A stretch of 64,000 bases of DNA from contig OZ034972.1 in the NCBI GenBank assembly GCA_964030785.1, forward strand, positions 54,213,538 through 54,277,537, given 5' to 3'. Both the position numbers and the translations under genes were made by a program. Source of the DNA: Siderastrea siderea (lineage: Eukaryota > Cnidaria > Anthozoa > Scleractinia > Rhizangiidae). Under the pieces are notes generated by a model that was given only the letters and a program-made list of their open reading frames with translations, was not told where the DNA came from and ran no database searches. Shown here in pieces: positions 39,311-50,889 of the stretch (its first letter is position 1; every line of letters begins with the position of its first letter).

Positions 39311-40278
39311 TTATGCGCTAGAGTCCATGGTACAGCGTCCCTGAACAGGGTTCCAGATTCCTTGATCGGATGTACTTGCTGTGGCTAGCATGCTAGGCAC
39401 CTTCTGAAGAATAGATGGTGGGGTCCTGATGTAGAGGGTGAAGCAGTTGCTTGACCACCTTCCTAGTGTCTGAATCAGCCATGGGGGTAGACCAGCTTCT
39501 GCTGCCGTAGTAGCTGCACCGATCCTAAAGCTGTGCGATGCATAGAGCTCCGTGGGAATATTGAGACGCTGTAGAAGGGTGCGGAGGACTGTTGTGACCT
39601 TATCCCTGGTGAGGTAAAGCCCTGAAGAGAAGACGTAGAGGGGTGCGGAGCCAGTGACAATGCGGATGGAGAGATATTTGCGAAGGGCCCGTACAGCGCA
39701 GACAGAATGTTGCGATGGGGCGATCAAAAGCGAGCAGCCCTGGCGATAAGGGTCAGTCTTTGAGGACTTCAGATGGAGGCGGAGGCAGCCTTCGGCGGTA
39801 AAAGAAACATCGGTGAGACATAGATGCACCAATGGGTTAAATTGAGTTGTAGATGGTGAGCGTAGAAAGCCATAGAAGGCCAAGGTGAAGGCTGACCACA
39901 GCATTAGTTTGTCTTGTGGGGAGATATCTGGAGCATTACTTAACTCCCCTTTAAGATGGCGAAGGAGGGTCATGGTGATAGGGAGGCGGCGTTGTGAAGA
40001 GAGTCCTATGCTGCGCTTGATACCACGGAGAAGGAGATGTAGAAGTGGTGCATCTTGAAAGGGGTCTGGCAGACTGTTCTCAATGTGAGCATAGCGAATA
40101 CCTGCCATGTACAACTTAATGGTCTTAAAAGCGACCTGAGTGGACAGATGGGCGGCAAAATAACGCAGCGTGGTCTCTGTCGCTGGGAAACTTGTCCATT
40201 GCTTGGAGGAGCAGAAGGCGAAGGCCAGCCAGGTAAGAGCGGCGGGTAGAGTCCACGATTGCCTGTGATTGTAGGAAC
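39311..40278 (-). pseudogene. Tyrosine recombinase of Ngaro-like element, one frameshift
   Basis: Phage-integrase-family recombinase that would insert the circular cDNA. The open C-terminal frame is 40114-39311; the coding sense extends upstream (QVAFKTIKLYMAGIRYAHIE across 40150-40080). A further N-terminal piece (AIVDSTRRSYLAGLR, about 40240) is in another frame, so a frameshift lies near 40220. Catalytic pattern: Arg in FRIGAATTAAEAGLPP preceded by His (SHSF), then WLIQTLGRWSSNCFTLYIRTP with the Tyr nucleophile. It begins where the RT-RNase H frame stops. Family call firm. Confidence 0.85.
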
Positions 40279-40279
40279 G

Positions 40280-42169
40280 CTAGGTGATCTGCCAGAGGGT
40301 CTCCACGGACGGGGGGACTGGGGTAGGATCCAAGTCTGCCGCTGGTGCTAGTTGACGGAACCGAGTGATCTGCAAACGGGACAGAGAGTCAGCAATAGAG
40401 TTATTAGTGCCAGCAATGTGGGCCACAAGGACTGTAAAGTGGTGAGTGGCACCGCTAAAAAATATAGAGCGAACAAGGTACATGATCAAGGGGTCCCGGG
40501 AAGTGCCAGAGGCCCAAATGTCCACTACTGACTGATTGTCACAGTGGAAGAGGAGTTTCTTTCCTGACCACTGGTAGCCCCATAGAAGACAAGCAACAGC
40601 AATGGGGTAGAGCTCCTTCCATTGGATGGGGCGGTCTTGCAATATGGGAGGCCAGGAGTTAGCAATCCAGTGACCCATGTAGTAGATGCCATAACCCAGA
40701 GCGCCAGAAGCGTCGGTGAACAGTTCCAGGTCCGCTGATTTGGTCCAGAAGGGGTCAGGAATAATGGCACGGCCATTCCAGGAGGGGAGAAACTTGAGCC
40801 ACCAAGCGATGTCTTGACGGGCTTCCTGGTTCATGGTGATATGATGATGGGGAAGCCGAGCTGTGGTACTCAAGTCAATGAGGCGACGAAGAAATATGCG
40901 ACCAGCCGGAATAACAAGACATGCAAAGTTAAGTTTGCCAATCAAGGAAAGCAGTTCCCGCTTCTGACATTTTTTACGTGAAGACAGAGACTGGAGTTCA
41001 ACAAGCAGCCCGCAAAGTTTGTCGGCCGGTAGGGATGTTTCCATGCGAATGGTGTCAATCGTGATGCCCAGGAAAACCAGAGATGTACTGGGGCCTTCCA
41101 GCTTATCTGGAGCAAGTGGGATACCCAGGTCGGAGGCCACACGCACAATGGTGAAGTAATCGTCCAGGTAATGCATCAGGTCGTGGATGTGGTAATTGTG
41201 TATTAGAATCCATTGGAAGGCATCGGCCAAGCGATTAAAGAGGTAGGGTGAGGTCCGCAAGCCGAAGGGTAGACGGAGGTCAACGTAAAAGTGGTCATTC
41301 CCGTGAATACCAAGCAGTTCGCGATCCTCCAGGCGTATTGGGCAGAGACGAAATGCGTGTTTAATGTCTAGTTTGGCCATAAGGGCATTTTGGCCATGTC
41401 TGGCAACGAGAGTAAGAGCGTGGTCAAAGGTTGTGTAGTGCAGTGTCTAGTCATCCTTGGAAATGTGGTCATTAATGGGTGAACCACGAGGGGAGGAAAG
41501 ATCCATGATTATGCGCCAGGTACCGTCCTTTTTGGGTACTATCCCTAAGGGGGAACATTGGAGGTTTGGAAGGGGCGGTGATGGAAAGGGCCCTGCAGTG
41601 TGGCCACGAGAGAGCTCTTTTGCCAGGGCCTCGGAAACTGCTTCGGGATGGAGAAGTGCTGATTGTAAATTAGGTGTGATCCTAGCTGAGCATGGGCCAC
41701 TGTAGCCGATGTTGCAGCCAAAATGGAGGTTGTGGAGGAGAGCCTGAGCAAACTGTTGGTCAGGGTGGTGCTGGAGTTCTGCAGAAAGTTGTGAGATATT
41801 GACAGGGGTGGAAGGAGGTTGGAGAGAAGTGGCAGGAAAACTAGGCTCAAGATGATTTGGGGCACTGGAAGCCAGGGTGGGCACCTCCGCAATCCGTCTT
41901 GTTGCAGATGTGTTGGAACTGACAGTTGGGGCGGCGGCAGATGCGGCGATTGTAGTCACGGCAAATGGCAGATGACTGCGGCTGCTGGGCACGTGTTGGG
42001 TAGGGGGTAGCAAGGGATGGGGGTGGGTCAGGCGAGTGAGTGACAGTGGCAGCTGGTAAGGGACGAAAGGACTGGGTTGGCTTGGCTCGTGCAGCGCAGG
42101 CAAGGGTGCGATGACCATAGTTGTGACAGCTGACACAATAAGGTAAAGTCTCCTCTTTGAGGATGTCAT
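40280..42169 (-). pseudogene. Reverse transcriptase-RNase H of Ngaro-like element, one stop
   Basis: The frame overlaps gag in another phase; start uncertain. The N-terminal RT part has LGIVPKKDGTWRIIMDLSSP. An in-frame TAG at 41447-41449 interrupts it just after NDHISKDD; the same frame continues as LDIKHAFRLCPI, then LPFGLRTSPYLFNRLADA and the catalytic YLDD (MHYLDDYF). Directly after YLDDYFTI the sequence jumps to VASDLGIPLAPDK, which looks like a short in-frame loss. RNase H begins at LELFTDASGALGYG and includes LLFHCDNQSVVDIWA. Converts element RNA to DNA. One nonsense codon disables it. Confidence 0.88.
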
Positions 42170-43172
42170 TATAGAGCTGCTCGTTCAGTTTGGACCAGGC
42201 AAGGGAGGAATTGGAAGCAGCCATGTAACGAAATGCAGTGTCGTACATGAGCCAGGCAGAGGCTTTAAATTCACGGCTGAACTTGCATATCTGGTCTTGA
42301 TAAGCTAGGAGGTCTGGGGCGAGCTGTGGAAAACGTGAAAGGAGTGTGCGTACAAAGACATTCCAAGCCTCCAGCCAGGAGGATAAGCCATCGATGCGGC
42401 GTTTCCGTCGATGAGAGGGGACAAAGGTTAAGGAAGTAGAATCCTGGGGGTTGATTGCCAGGGTGAAGTTGCTTTGAGATGAGGCGTAAGCGGGGTGAGG
42501 ATACAAATTATCGGACAAAAGGTCGTTAAAGTCAACGTACTCACGTTTTAGAATCCTGGAACGGAGTTTCTCCGGAAGCGGTGGCAAATAGAAGTCGCCT
42601 TGAGACGTAGCTCCTTGCAGCAAAGGCTCGTTGTTCTGGTGAGCGAGTGAGGGACTGGGTTCTAGTTGTTGCTGTTGTTGTTGAGGCCGAGGAGAGGCGC
42701 CATCTTGGATTTGGAGACAGGGAGATGGCTCGGTGAATGGTTCCAGACCGCCGTTCACATGAGGCGAAATGACATGCAGCCCGCTAGCGGGGGAAAGAGG
42801 AGGAACTTCGACTGAAGAATTAGCCAACTGAAGACTGCCAGAGCGTTGCGACGAAACGGCTTCGTTGACCAGGTCCCGAAGTTGACTTAGCTGGGCGGCC
42901 GAGAAGTGTGTGTCCGGTGGCTGCTGCTCACGTTGTGGAACCGTAGGCGGATTGTTGAGAGTGCGAGTGTTAGCGTGAGCGCCGTTATTCTTGTCGTGTT
43001 CGTGTTCGAACACACGTTGAGCCAACAGATTTTTCGTGCCGGTCGTGACGAGATTGCGTGCCGAGGCCATCAAGATGAGGGAATTCCTTGGCAAGGCCTG
43101 CAATTCCGCTACGGACATAACTTCAGGGTTGGGTCTGGCCGGTCCGTTTCGGTGATTCGAGCGACGAGGCAT
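41847..43172 (-). CDS. Gag-like nucleocapsid protein of Ngaro-like element
   Basis: An open frame of 441 codons from ATG 43172 (MPRRSNHRNG). Near the N-terminus is a SAP-like motif (SVAELQALPRNSLILMASAR). A Gln/Pro-rich linker follows. The central region has FYLPPLPEKLRSRILKREYV and WLEAWNVFVRTLLSRFPQLA, typical for DIRS/Ngaro gag. The C-terminus carries zinc-binding motifs CVSCHNYGHRTLAC and CRRPNCQFQHIC, then CGGAHPGFQC. The RT frame overlaps the last 320 bases. It appears intact. Confidence 0.75.
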   Translation of the reverse strand: MPRRSNHRNGPARPNPEVMSVAELQALPRNSLILMASARNLVTTGTKNLLAQRVFEHEHDKNNGAHANTRTLNNPPTVPQREQQPPDTHFSAAQLSQLRDLVNEAVSSQRSGSLQLANSSVEVPPLSPASGLHVISPHVNGGLEPFTEPSPCLQIQDGASPRPQQQQQQLEPSPSLAHQNNEPLLQGATSQGDFYLPPLPEKLRSRILKREYVDFNDLLSDNLYPHPAYASSQSNFTLAINPQDSTSLTFVPSHRRKRRIDGLSSWLEAWNVFVRTLLSRFPQLAPDLLAYQDQICKFSREFKASAWLMYDTAFRYMAASNSSLAWSKLNEQLYNDILKEETLPYCVSCHNYGHRTLACAARAKPTQSFRPLPAATVTHSPDPPPSLATPYPTRAQQPQSSAICRDYNRRICRRPNCQFQHICNKTDCGGAHPGFQCPKSS

Positions 43173-43762
43173 ATTGAAAGCAAGAGAAATCAATAAAGCA
43201 ATCTACAAAAAACTGGAGAAAGTCACAAGTTGTACACCATGCAATGTGTAACATGAAATGGGAACAAAGCGTGCACTTATGACTGAACCGCGAAAGGCGT
43301 AACTTGATATCAATTACAGAAAGATAACAATATAGCTTATTGTTCATTTTGGCATAACCGTGAAGGAATGCAGTTCATGGGTAAGCTAGTCAACAGAAAA
43401 GCTATTGTACTACTGCAAAGTCACGCCAAGTCCATTAGTGTACATGTGAAATACTATAAGCCGCTTACAAAGACGTTTAGTAAACACAACATTGTAATGT
43501 GAGATCATTTCGTGACCCACACGAGGTGATGAGAACTACTTAACAGATGCACACGCCAAAGTGCTTTAGCTAGTACAAATAAACGAGTACATAAGCTCTA
43601 AGTAGTTAACTCTATTTTACAAGTAAAATTACCATTTATTCCACCTCACCAAAGATTCCCGCGCATTTTTCATGATTGCCCACTTTATGTAAATTATTGG
43701 CCATTATTGCCAAAAAAAAGGCGTCAGTCATGCGCCTTACACTACTATTTTGGCTCAGTCTT

Positions 43763-43901
43763 CAGGGGCGGACCCAGGATTTTTCTTGGGAGGGGGTGTT
43801 TTTTTTTCTTCGCAGAATACCAGTTATAAGAAAGCTGCAGTTCATTTCAGGTTTGGGAGGGGGTGTGCACCGCCTGCACCCTCCCCCTAGATCCGCCCCT
43901 G
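43763..43901. repeat. hAT-type MITE
   Basis: Ends CAGGGGCGGACCCAGGAT and TAGATCCGCCCCTG are inverted copies; 139 bp, G-rich inner borders. Typical hAT MITE ends; no clear 8-bp duplication. Confidence 0.65.
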
Positions 43902-45364
43902 GTGTTGTATTCCAAAGGAATGCACCTACATAAAACGAGATAAAAAAAAGTCATATGTATGTCCATTAAACTAGTTTCGAAACATTTGTTTTCTATGAAT
44001 TCTGTTCTCAATCAAATATGGTTTTGAACCATTCTCTATAAAAATGATTACCTTTAATTATCTCTTCTTTTATCAATAACAGCTTTTCATGTATAGCAAG
44101 CAAGAGCAAGCTTGGCTTACTCGATTTGATATGTACAGAACATAAGCGACATACCACATTCATGTTAAACAGTCGCCCAATGGTTTAACCATTGTATTCC
44201 TAAATTAAGAAAACAACAACTAAGAAAAATCTTATAAGCGGTATTAAATACCCTGTGCAAAGTATCTTGCAACAGTTCGTGCGTGTCTCTCTCTAACTTC
44301 TATAACTGTTGCAGCAACGAAGGTCGAAACTTCTTCGGCGTTCCTAGTCAAGGTTTGGTACACTATTCTATGTTGCATGCAGCTTATTTAGCAACGAAGC
44401 CGCAAGATTAGTTGCACGATGTAAGCACCGAGCCCTTGAAATTATTGTTCTCAAGCGTAAATCCTTTCCTTTTTTTAATGAGAAAACGTCCCTTCACAAA
44501 TGGTGAGCTAAGAGCTGCACCGCACTGTCATCAACACCCAAGACATTTGAAGCACTCGGAGGATAAATAAATACAAATAATAAAACAAGCGATCGCTTTT
44601 CAAATGTTTCGTTTGTGTTATCACATGCCCGCAGTGTTTGATGACGGTATGATAGTGGCTCTAACTCCTTTCGGATATCTATTCAAATTATATACATATA
44701 AAGGTTTATAAAATATGACAATCGTTTGACGTTTCTCAATTTATATATTTTAGACAAACTCAGCACATGTGTTTCTTCCGCTTTTATTTCTTTCTTCCAA
44801 GATTGCAGGAGAGATGGGATGTCTACGACTGAAGAACAAAAGTTGAAAACGATTAACGTATTGGGTCCATATAGCAACTATGGGCTTGCAACACCTAAAC
44901 TGCCAAAACAAAAGTAAATCTCGAAAGTTGTTTTTCAAACAGTACCAATGGAACACATTTTTCTGTTTAGTAAAAAACCACTACTGGGAAGGTACATGCC
45001 TAATGAAAAACTGAAGTTGGCAAGATGTCCCTTGAAGTGATTTCGTTTTATATTTTCTTCATTTGTCGGTAGGTAAAGGATTTAATTTTACACATTATTT
45101 TTCATTTAAATGTACACAGTTAAGGAATTCACCTACCGATTAAACACAATTTAAAAAGAGTCTATAAAGCCGGTTTTACACGGGCAATTTCTAGGTGACA
45201 AATATATTTGATCGTGTAGATGACACAACTGGCAATTATTTGTCAGCAGTCCAAAGTTTAGTGCGCCAGAGATGACCTTGGATAGCAGAAATACGCACAG
45301 TGATATGCGCGCACAGTGCCCAGTGGAAGATTGGGAGATTGGGACAACATATGCTGAACCTGGC
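43902..45364. other. Non-coding stretch
   Basis: No exon or repeat structure that I can support. Confidence 0.4.
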
Positions 45365-45468
45365 CTACCTTTTTTTCTTTTTGAACTTGTATACAGCCAA
45401 GGCTAAAGCCCCCAGCAACACTCCACCTCCAATTCCAACTCCAACTCCTATTTTCCAAGCTGCTGCAT
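45365..45468 (-). CDS. Possible last exon of a single-pass membrane protein
   Basis: On the minus strand, a pyrimidine-rich acceptor (TTATTCCTTTAG) precedes an open 104-base segment. It encodes AAAWKIGVGVGIGGGVLLG then ALALAVYKFKKKKR and a stop at 45365-45367. That is a glycine-zipper-like transmembrane helix followed by a basic stop-transfer tail, as at the C-terminus of type I membrane proteins. No upstream exon was found, so the gene identity is unknown and the exon is tentative. Confidence 0.4.
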
Positions 45469-45626
45469 CTAAAGGAATAAATATAAAACAAATAAGCTGC
45501 GGTTACCTAAAATTACAACGCAGCCCTATAATGAAACCTGACTTTATGCTCAGTGATTGGCTCCATTCTTGTCACCAGAGCCGTATTGTCCTTTTCAGCC
45601 GGCAGTTCTTGGGGCACGAGGAAAAA

Positions 45627-45815
45627 GTGGCTCTGGGGACACATGATTTGATTACCTAGATCTTTAACAAAGGAAATTTAAATTTGGCAAATCAAAACAA
45701 CCGTTTTAAAATCCCTTTTGTTGCATGGGATTTTACTACAGTTAAATTGATTGGCTAGATTGAAATTTTCTTTGTTAAAAAACTAGCCAATCAAATCATG
45801 TGTCCCCAGAACCAC
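45627..45815. repeat. Foldback element
   Basis: Ends GTGGCTCTGGGGACACATGA and the inverse TCATGTGTCCCCAGAACCAC; about 27-bp arms and 189 bp total. Confidence 0.65.
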
Positions 45816-46008
45816 TTGTTCCACGCATCTTTTTTCCTCCGAAAAGGCCAACCATCCACACTAAAACAGTGTTTTCCAAAGTGGAGAAATTTGAAAACGA
45901 CGGCTAGGTGGTATAGTGTGGACAGCGAAAACGGAGCTGTTCGAAAACGCTGAATTCAAATAGTCATGTGATCTCTGTCAAAAACAAAAGGTTTAATTTG
46001 CTTTACAA

Positions 46009-46197
46009 TAGACCTCTTTAGCTACGTATTTATTAATTGCCCATTTCAGATCATGTGATGCTTACCAGAGGATTGTTCCTTTGTCTATCTGAAAATTATT
46101 CATTCATTTTCACGAGAATTTGTTTGAAATACAATTCTCAAAGTAACATCACGTGGCCTAAAATGGGACAACAAACAAACGAAGCTAAAGAGGTCTA
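46009..46197. repeat. TA-flanked MITE
   Basis: TAGACCTCTTTAGCT and its exact complement AGCTAAAGAGGTCTA bound 189 bp; similarity extends inward for about 50 bp with gaps (CCCATTT..., CACGTGATG-like). The outer TA suggests Tc1/mariner-type mobilisation. Confidence 0.65.
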
Positions 46198-46904
46198 TAG
46201 CTCTGCTCGTACGTTGCAAAGTTATGTACAATGCAGCGCATTGTTATCAAATTTATCCGGATAAGTATACCTTTTTTTACCTTTACTTAGACACGGTGAG
46301 GATTAAAGCTATAAGCTTGTGGGGCCGTGTATTCCCGATCGAATTGGAATTTGGAAGTGTTGGTTTTTGTGGAGGGAGAAAAACCCTCGGAGCAAGGACG
46401 AGAACCAAAGAGTATGGGCGGAAAACGTCTCCAAATTTATCTGGATCAGTGTGGACGGGGCCCGAGAGCTCGTTGTATACGAGCACCCGGATAATACAGA
46501 CACTTTTGCGTGTCCCTTTAGTGCTCATATCAAGCGGGTTACACCATAGAAAGCCCAAGCATAACATTTGAATAGCATTAAAAATGGCGTTTCAAAATAT
46601 AAGACTTTGTATGGGATTTTGAAGCGAACATTTTGAGCAATACATAACAACGAACTAACTGAATAAAGTTCATGAAACATTCCATGGTGTTGTTTGCTAT
46701 CCTTACAACGCATTTTGAGCAATTTGAGGTCCATTTACTTAACTGTGTTAGTACGTGTATAATACATTGACAAGGAAGGAGTCATTTGGCCCAATTTAGC
46801 CACTATCACCGCTCGACACGTTGCGGAATTCGCTCGAATTTACCCACAAATATAGTTCAGGCTCCCATTCTGATTTAGCGACTTGACAAAAGGAAGACAC
46901 ACAA

Positions 46905-47226
46905 GTGATTTTCTCAAAACCAATTGCACATACCTCGTGTCGCAAAAGAATTATCCAATGCACAAAATCAAAACAGCATCTCAAAATAGGCCGCCATGGA
47001 TCCGTGAGGATCCCGATGGTCCCATTTGACCGCGGTTGGCACTGGACACCAGTCAAATTATGCCCTTATGGGGAGGGACACGCTCGTTTTGGTCGTGTTA
47101 CAATTGTAGTAACTATGACCTGGTGCGGACACAAATTGTCGCTCCAACGTAGTCTGGTTCGCGCGAGAAAGGTGGAATTGCTGCGTGGGATTTTGTGGCC
47201 TTATGAAGGCCTACTTTTAATGGCCA
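46905..47226 (+). other. Possible 5' exon of the PIF1-like gene
   Basis: An open frame ends at a good donor (GGCCAG then GTGAGTAC) at 47226. Its leftover phase (two bases) exactly complements the exon that begins at 47965, so both could be joined. Residues are basic with no motif that I recognise. Tentative. Confidence 0.3.
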
Positions 47227-47964
47227 GGTGAGTACATTTTTTAGAAAAAAAATTATCTATGATTGCAGAATTTATTATATGTGTAGGGGCTTCAAAGAAC
47301 CACCGGGCGGTCTATAAATGTTTGCAACTTCATTTTACGTTAACAAAACTAAGTTTAATAAAACCACGTTGCACATCTAATTTTTTGGTTACAAAACATA
47401 TGTTACACGTATATTATATAATAAAAACGGTAGATAATATATAAATGTATGCTATATATATTTAATTTCAGTGCCCCTATAGCTAAGACGCAATATTTCA
47501 CATTTGAGTCAAAATTTATAACCACAGACCAGTTAAGGTATCAAGTCGTGATTGAATTAGAAAGGCAAATTTATGTTTGAAATAAACACGTCGTGGAGCG
47601 AGAATCTCCACCATGCTTCGATACGCTTCATTGACGTTTTTTACCATGTAAGAACATGACATACGCATCCTTGGCTTTTAAGTTCGAGGGAAAAAAGACG
47701 TTCAGCTGCTTTTACCATCTCTACAGTTTGTTGGCTCAGCTCTCAGAGAAATCGAAAAATTGACCTACTTAACGGATACTTGTCGTTCGTTTTTTAACCG
47801 AGACCAGAAAACTAATCGGGGAAAGGGCTGGCGGAAAAGATACAAAATTGAAAGCATCTGATATTAAAACACTAACAAAGTTTAAAATTTATCTAAACAG
47901 TCCAAACATGGCATTCACTGTCATCTTCTCCCCTAACGTTACTATTGAAATATTATTTGTGCAG

Positions 47965-48870
47965 GTTAACGGATGATCAAGAAGAGGTTTCTAAAGTGGT
48001 AAATAGTGGCCATAATGTGTTCATTACCGGGCAAGCTGGGACGGGAAAATCTTTCCTTGTCAAGAACATATTTCGAAATTTATTCAACGGGCAATCAGCT
48101 GCGAAATTGTATGTTCCAGTGGCGTTGCGGGTACAGTATATAATGATCTAGGTGCGCCGATTTCCACAGTCCATGCTTTTTATGGGTTAGAGACTGCGGA
48201 TCTCCCCTGCAAACAAGTGATAGAGAGGGCCACGTCTTATAACCTAGTACGAGAAAGATTAAAAGAGGTGCAATGTATCATTTGGGACGAGGCATCAATG
48301 TCCAGCCGCAGAGTGTTTGAGATTGCCAACTTTATTCATCACATGTTGGCACTGCAGAATGATGCCCTGAAACCTTTTGCTGGCAAGCAGGTCGTTGTAG
48401 TTGGTGAGTTCCTACAGCTACAACCAGTTCCTAATTTTTTCGACGAGGGAAGGCCCATGTTTGAATCCCTTATATTCAGTAAACTTTTGCCTCATCGGTA
48501 TGAACTAATAACGATTATGCGACAAAATCCTAGAGAAAGGCAGTTTCTTGAATGTCTGATGGAGATTCGGCTTGGTAAATGCAGTGACACCTGCAAGCAT
48601 TTTGTGGAGTATCTCTCTAGGAATCTTAAGGATGATGTTAGCTCCAACGTAACGCACATTTTCTTTAGGAAACTTGGTGTGCTATTCCACAACGGCGATG
48701 TTCTTCGCAGTATGCCTGGTGAGTTTGTCCGGCTAGAAGCTATCGATGAAGGCGATACTAAAGGTATTCAATGTCTGGCTGAAAAGATCGTCATGCTAAA
48801 GCCAGGATGTAAGGTCATGCTATTGTGGAACGTTTCGGAAAAGCTTAGAAATCACAGCATGAAATCTTAA
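47965..48870 (+). pseudogene. PIF1-like helicase, N-terminal half, frameshifted
   Basis: An acceptor (TTATTTGTGCAG) precedes LTDDQEEVSKVVNSGHNVFI, then Walker A ITGQAGTGKSFLV (about 48030). The frame slips near 48110 and resumes (STVHAFYGLETADLP). Walker B is CIIWDEASMSSRRVF (about 48275); motif III reads VVVVGEFLQLQPVPN, with Glu where PIF1 usually has Asp; motif IV includes ITIMRQNPRERQFLECL. It stops at 48870 in WNVSEKLRNHSMKS, before the C-terminal helicase motifs, which reappear 2.6 kb later. PIF1 helicases unwind DNA 5'-3'. Helitrons also carry such helicases, but no Rep domain is visible. Function is lost here. Confidence 0.8.
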
Positions 48871-49240
48871 ATTTACGCTTTCGTAATGATGTCGTATAGA
48901 AAGCGAAAGGATCCTGTTTACGTATCTTTACGAGGTTCTTTAACATTGCGTACAGAAGGTGTTTGCGCATTGTGTACGGTAGTGCGTAAAGACTCCGGAG
49001 AGAGACTATAAAACGGAATCTTTACACGTAACATAAAAAATTGTAAAGACAACGTGTACGATTTTTTACGACTGATTGTAAAAAATCGCAAATATGTCGT
49101 TTACGATATTATACGACTTGCGGTAAAAAGTCGTTAAGGTAATGTTTGCGATATTTTACGAATACCGTACGCGGAAGGGAAAAAAGAAGTTTACGCGTTA
49201 TACGCGCAATTTCGTAAAGACGACGTTTATAATATATATT
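48865..49240. other. TTTACG/CGTAAA-dense segment
   Basis: TTTACG, TTACG or CGTAAA words recur about every 15-30 bases across some 375 bp immediately after the helicase fragment. No ORF. Could be a degenerated tandem array or transposon end. Confidence 0.4.
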
Positions 49241-50514
49241 TTTTAGTAAATAGAATCGAAAGAAGTTAAAGCGCAATCGTAAGCGGGCTCCCTGGGATCC
49301 CTCGCGCTTTTCAATAAATCTTCTCTTTTTGGTGGCCAGTCTACATTAAATAAGGTGAAGATGGATTGTTAATCAACAAAGCTTGGGCAATTGAAAAATC
49401 CTCATGAAACACCAAGACAATGCTACCTTGCAATTCATTTTATTGTAATACTTTGACTCTTGAACTTAAGTTGTCGCTTATGTACAATAAGCAAACGAAG
49501 TTGAAACGTTTCATACATGGCAATCATTAAAGACGCTTACACATATAAAATATATTACATTACTGGCAGGTGCCTCACTGGCGTCTTAAAGGACAATATT
49601 ACTATATAATGGACGCATTGAATTTTTAGTCGGCTTGATATGGGTACTTACTTAACTTTGTCGTACTCTTTGTTTACAAATTTGCCGTTCATAATTGTCC
49701 AAACAAGTCAGTCTGGTATTGACAACCAATGCGTCAAGAAAAGACAGAACTTTTTGCAACAGCAACAAAAACTGTGCTAAAATTGAGAAAATGCTGCAAT
49801 CGAGCAAATACAAAACATCGCAAGGTTCGAAACTCTTCTTGTAACTCAAATGTTCGTGTCAGACTGGCTTATTCCACCCCAAGCCTCGCTTTCGAAGAAC
49901 CTCGGAGGTATTAATCAACGATTTCCCAAAGCAGCAAAGTTGGGAAGAATATGTACACAAAGACAGTGTTGCGTTGCCAAAGGCCTGCAAAGCTTGGGGA
50001 CACCTAGTGTAAGTTTATATTCATACCTAACAGAAACACTTGCTGCCTATGTACAACTTTTTAGAAAACAAATTCAGGAATTATCGCTGTTCCTAATAAT
50101 CAAAAGATAACCGAAGGAAACCTTTCTTATGTACGTTCCAGTCACGTTTTTCAGTCTTAATTCTCTGTGTACTAGAGTCCAGGCATACTGGTCAGGATAG
50201 TCATACAATGATGGAATTTATGCTTATGTCACTGGTTCCCTTCAAAAACCTTATTTAATGTGGCCTTATAAGTTAAACAAGAAGTTCTGCTATAAAAAAG
50301 GCTACCCACTTCCACTCCAAAAGTTGTAAATCAAGTATGAACACTGAACACACAAACATCATCCTAGTAAGATGGTCACTTTAGAGTAACTATATTTTGG
50401 AATTTGTAAGATTATTAGTTCAACAGCATTACAGAGGGAAAAAATTTAACTTTAACTAATGAGTGAAAGTCATAAGATGAGTGGTAGCACCCTATCTACA
50501 GTAAAACTTCTTGT
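49241..50514. other. Non-coding stretch inside the PIF1 gap
   Basis: I see no supported exon; short ORFs have no motif. Confidence 0.4.
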
Positions 50515-50889
50515 CTAATCTGCACGTATAGGTGTGCTTGTTGCCACAGGACAATAATTACTTTTTACTGCCCACTTGGGGGCATCTGGAGGAGGTCCCC
50601 TTACAGAAAATCTTTCTCCAACAATTCGAGCAGTTTGAAAATTCCGTACATGGGGATTTAAAGACTTTCTGTAGGAACGGTCAAGGAGGTCTTTAAGCTC
50701 CCTCAACTTGGAGCTTTCCCACGCCAGTCTCTTTGTCACAAATCTCTTCGCGTCCTCCCCATTTTCGTCTTCCGAAATCTCACTTTTGTCAGAGCTTGTG
50801 TAGTCAAATGTAAGAAACTTGCAGCACCGCTCCTTTTTAGTATCATCCCAGTCTATCCCATTGATAGCAGATATGCGCCGTGCAATTTT
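50515..50889 (-). CDS. Terminal exon of an uncharacterised protein
   Basis: On the minus strand a strong acceptor (TTTTCATTTTGCAG) leads into a 125-codon open segment ending in TAG at 50515. It is hydrophilic, with an acidic patch (SSDKSEISEDENGEDAKRF), a charged helix (WESSKLRELKDLLDRSYRK) and a Pro-rich end (RGPPPDAPKWAV). I recall similar C-termini in uncharacterised cnidarian proteins, but no function. Its upstream exons are not identified. It lies antisense within the PIF1 gap, so it may belong to a different transposon or host gene. Confidence 0.45.
   Translation of the reverse strand, partial: KIARRISAINGIDWDDTKKERCCKFLTFDYTSSDKSEISEDENGEDAKRFVTKRLAWESSKLRELKDLLDRSYRKSLNPHVRNFQTARIVGERFSVRGPPPDAPKWAVKSNYCPVATSTPIRAD

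Larger units (their letters stand above)
38961..43660 (-). mobile_element. Ngaro/DIRS-like tyrosine-recombinase retrotransposon
   Basis: Minus-strand order is gag-like (43172-41847), RT-RNase H (42169-40280), tyrosine recombinase (about 40278-39311), then an untranslated 3' region with hairpins. There is no integrase or methyltransferase, which fits Ngaro rather than DIRS1. These elements integrate through a circular intermediate using the recombinase. Limits are approximate; I did not resolve the split direct repeats. Confidence 0.85.
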
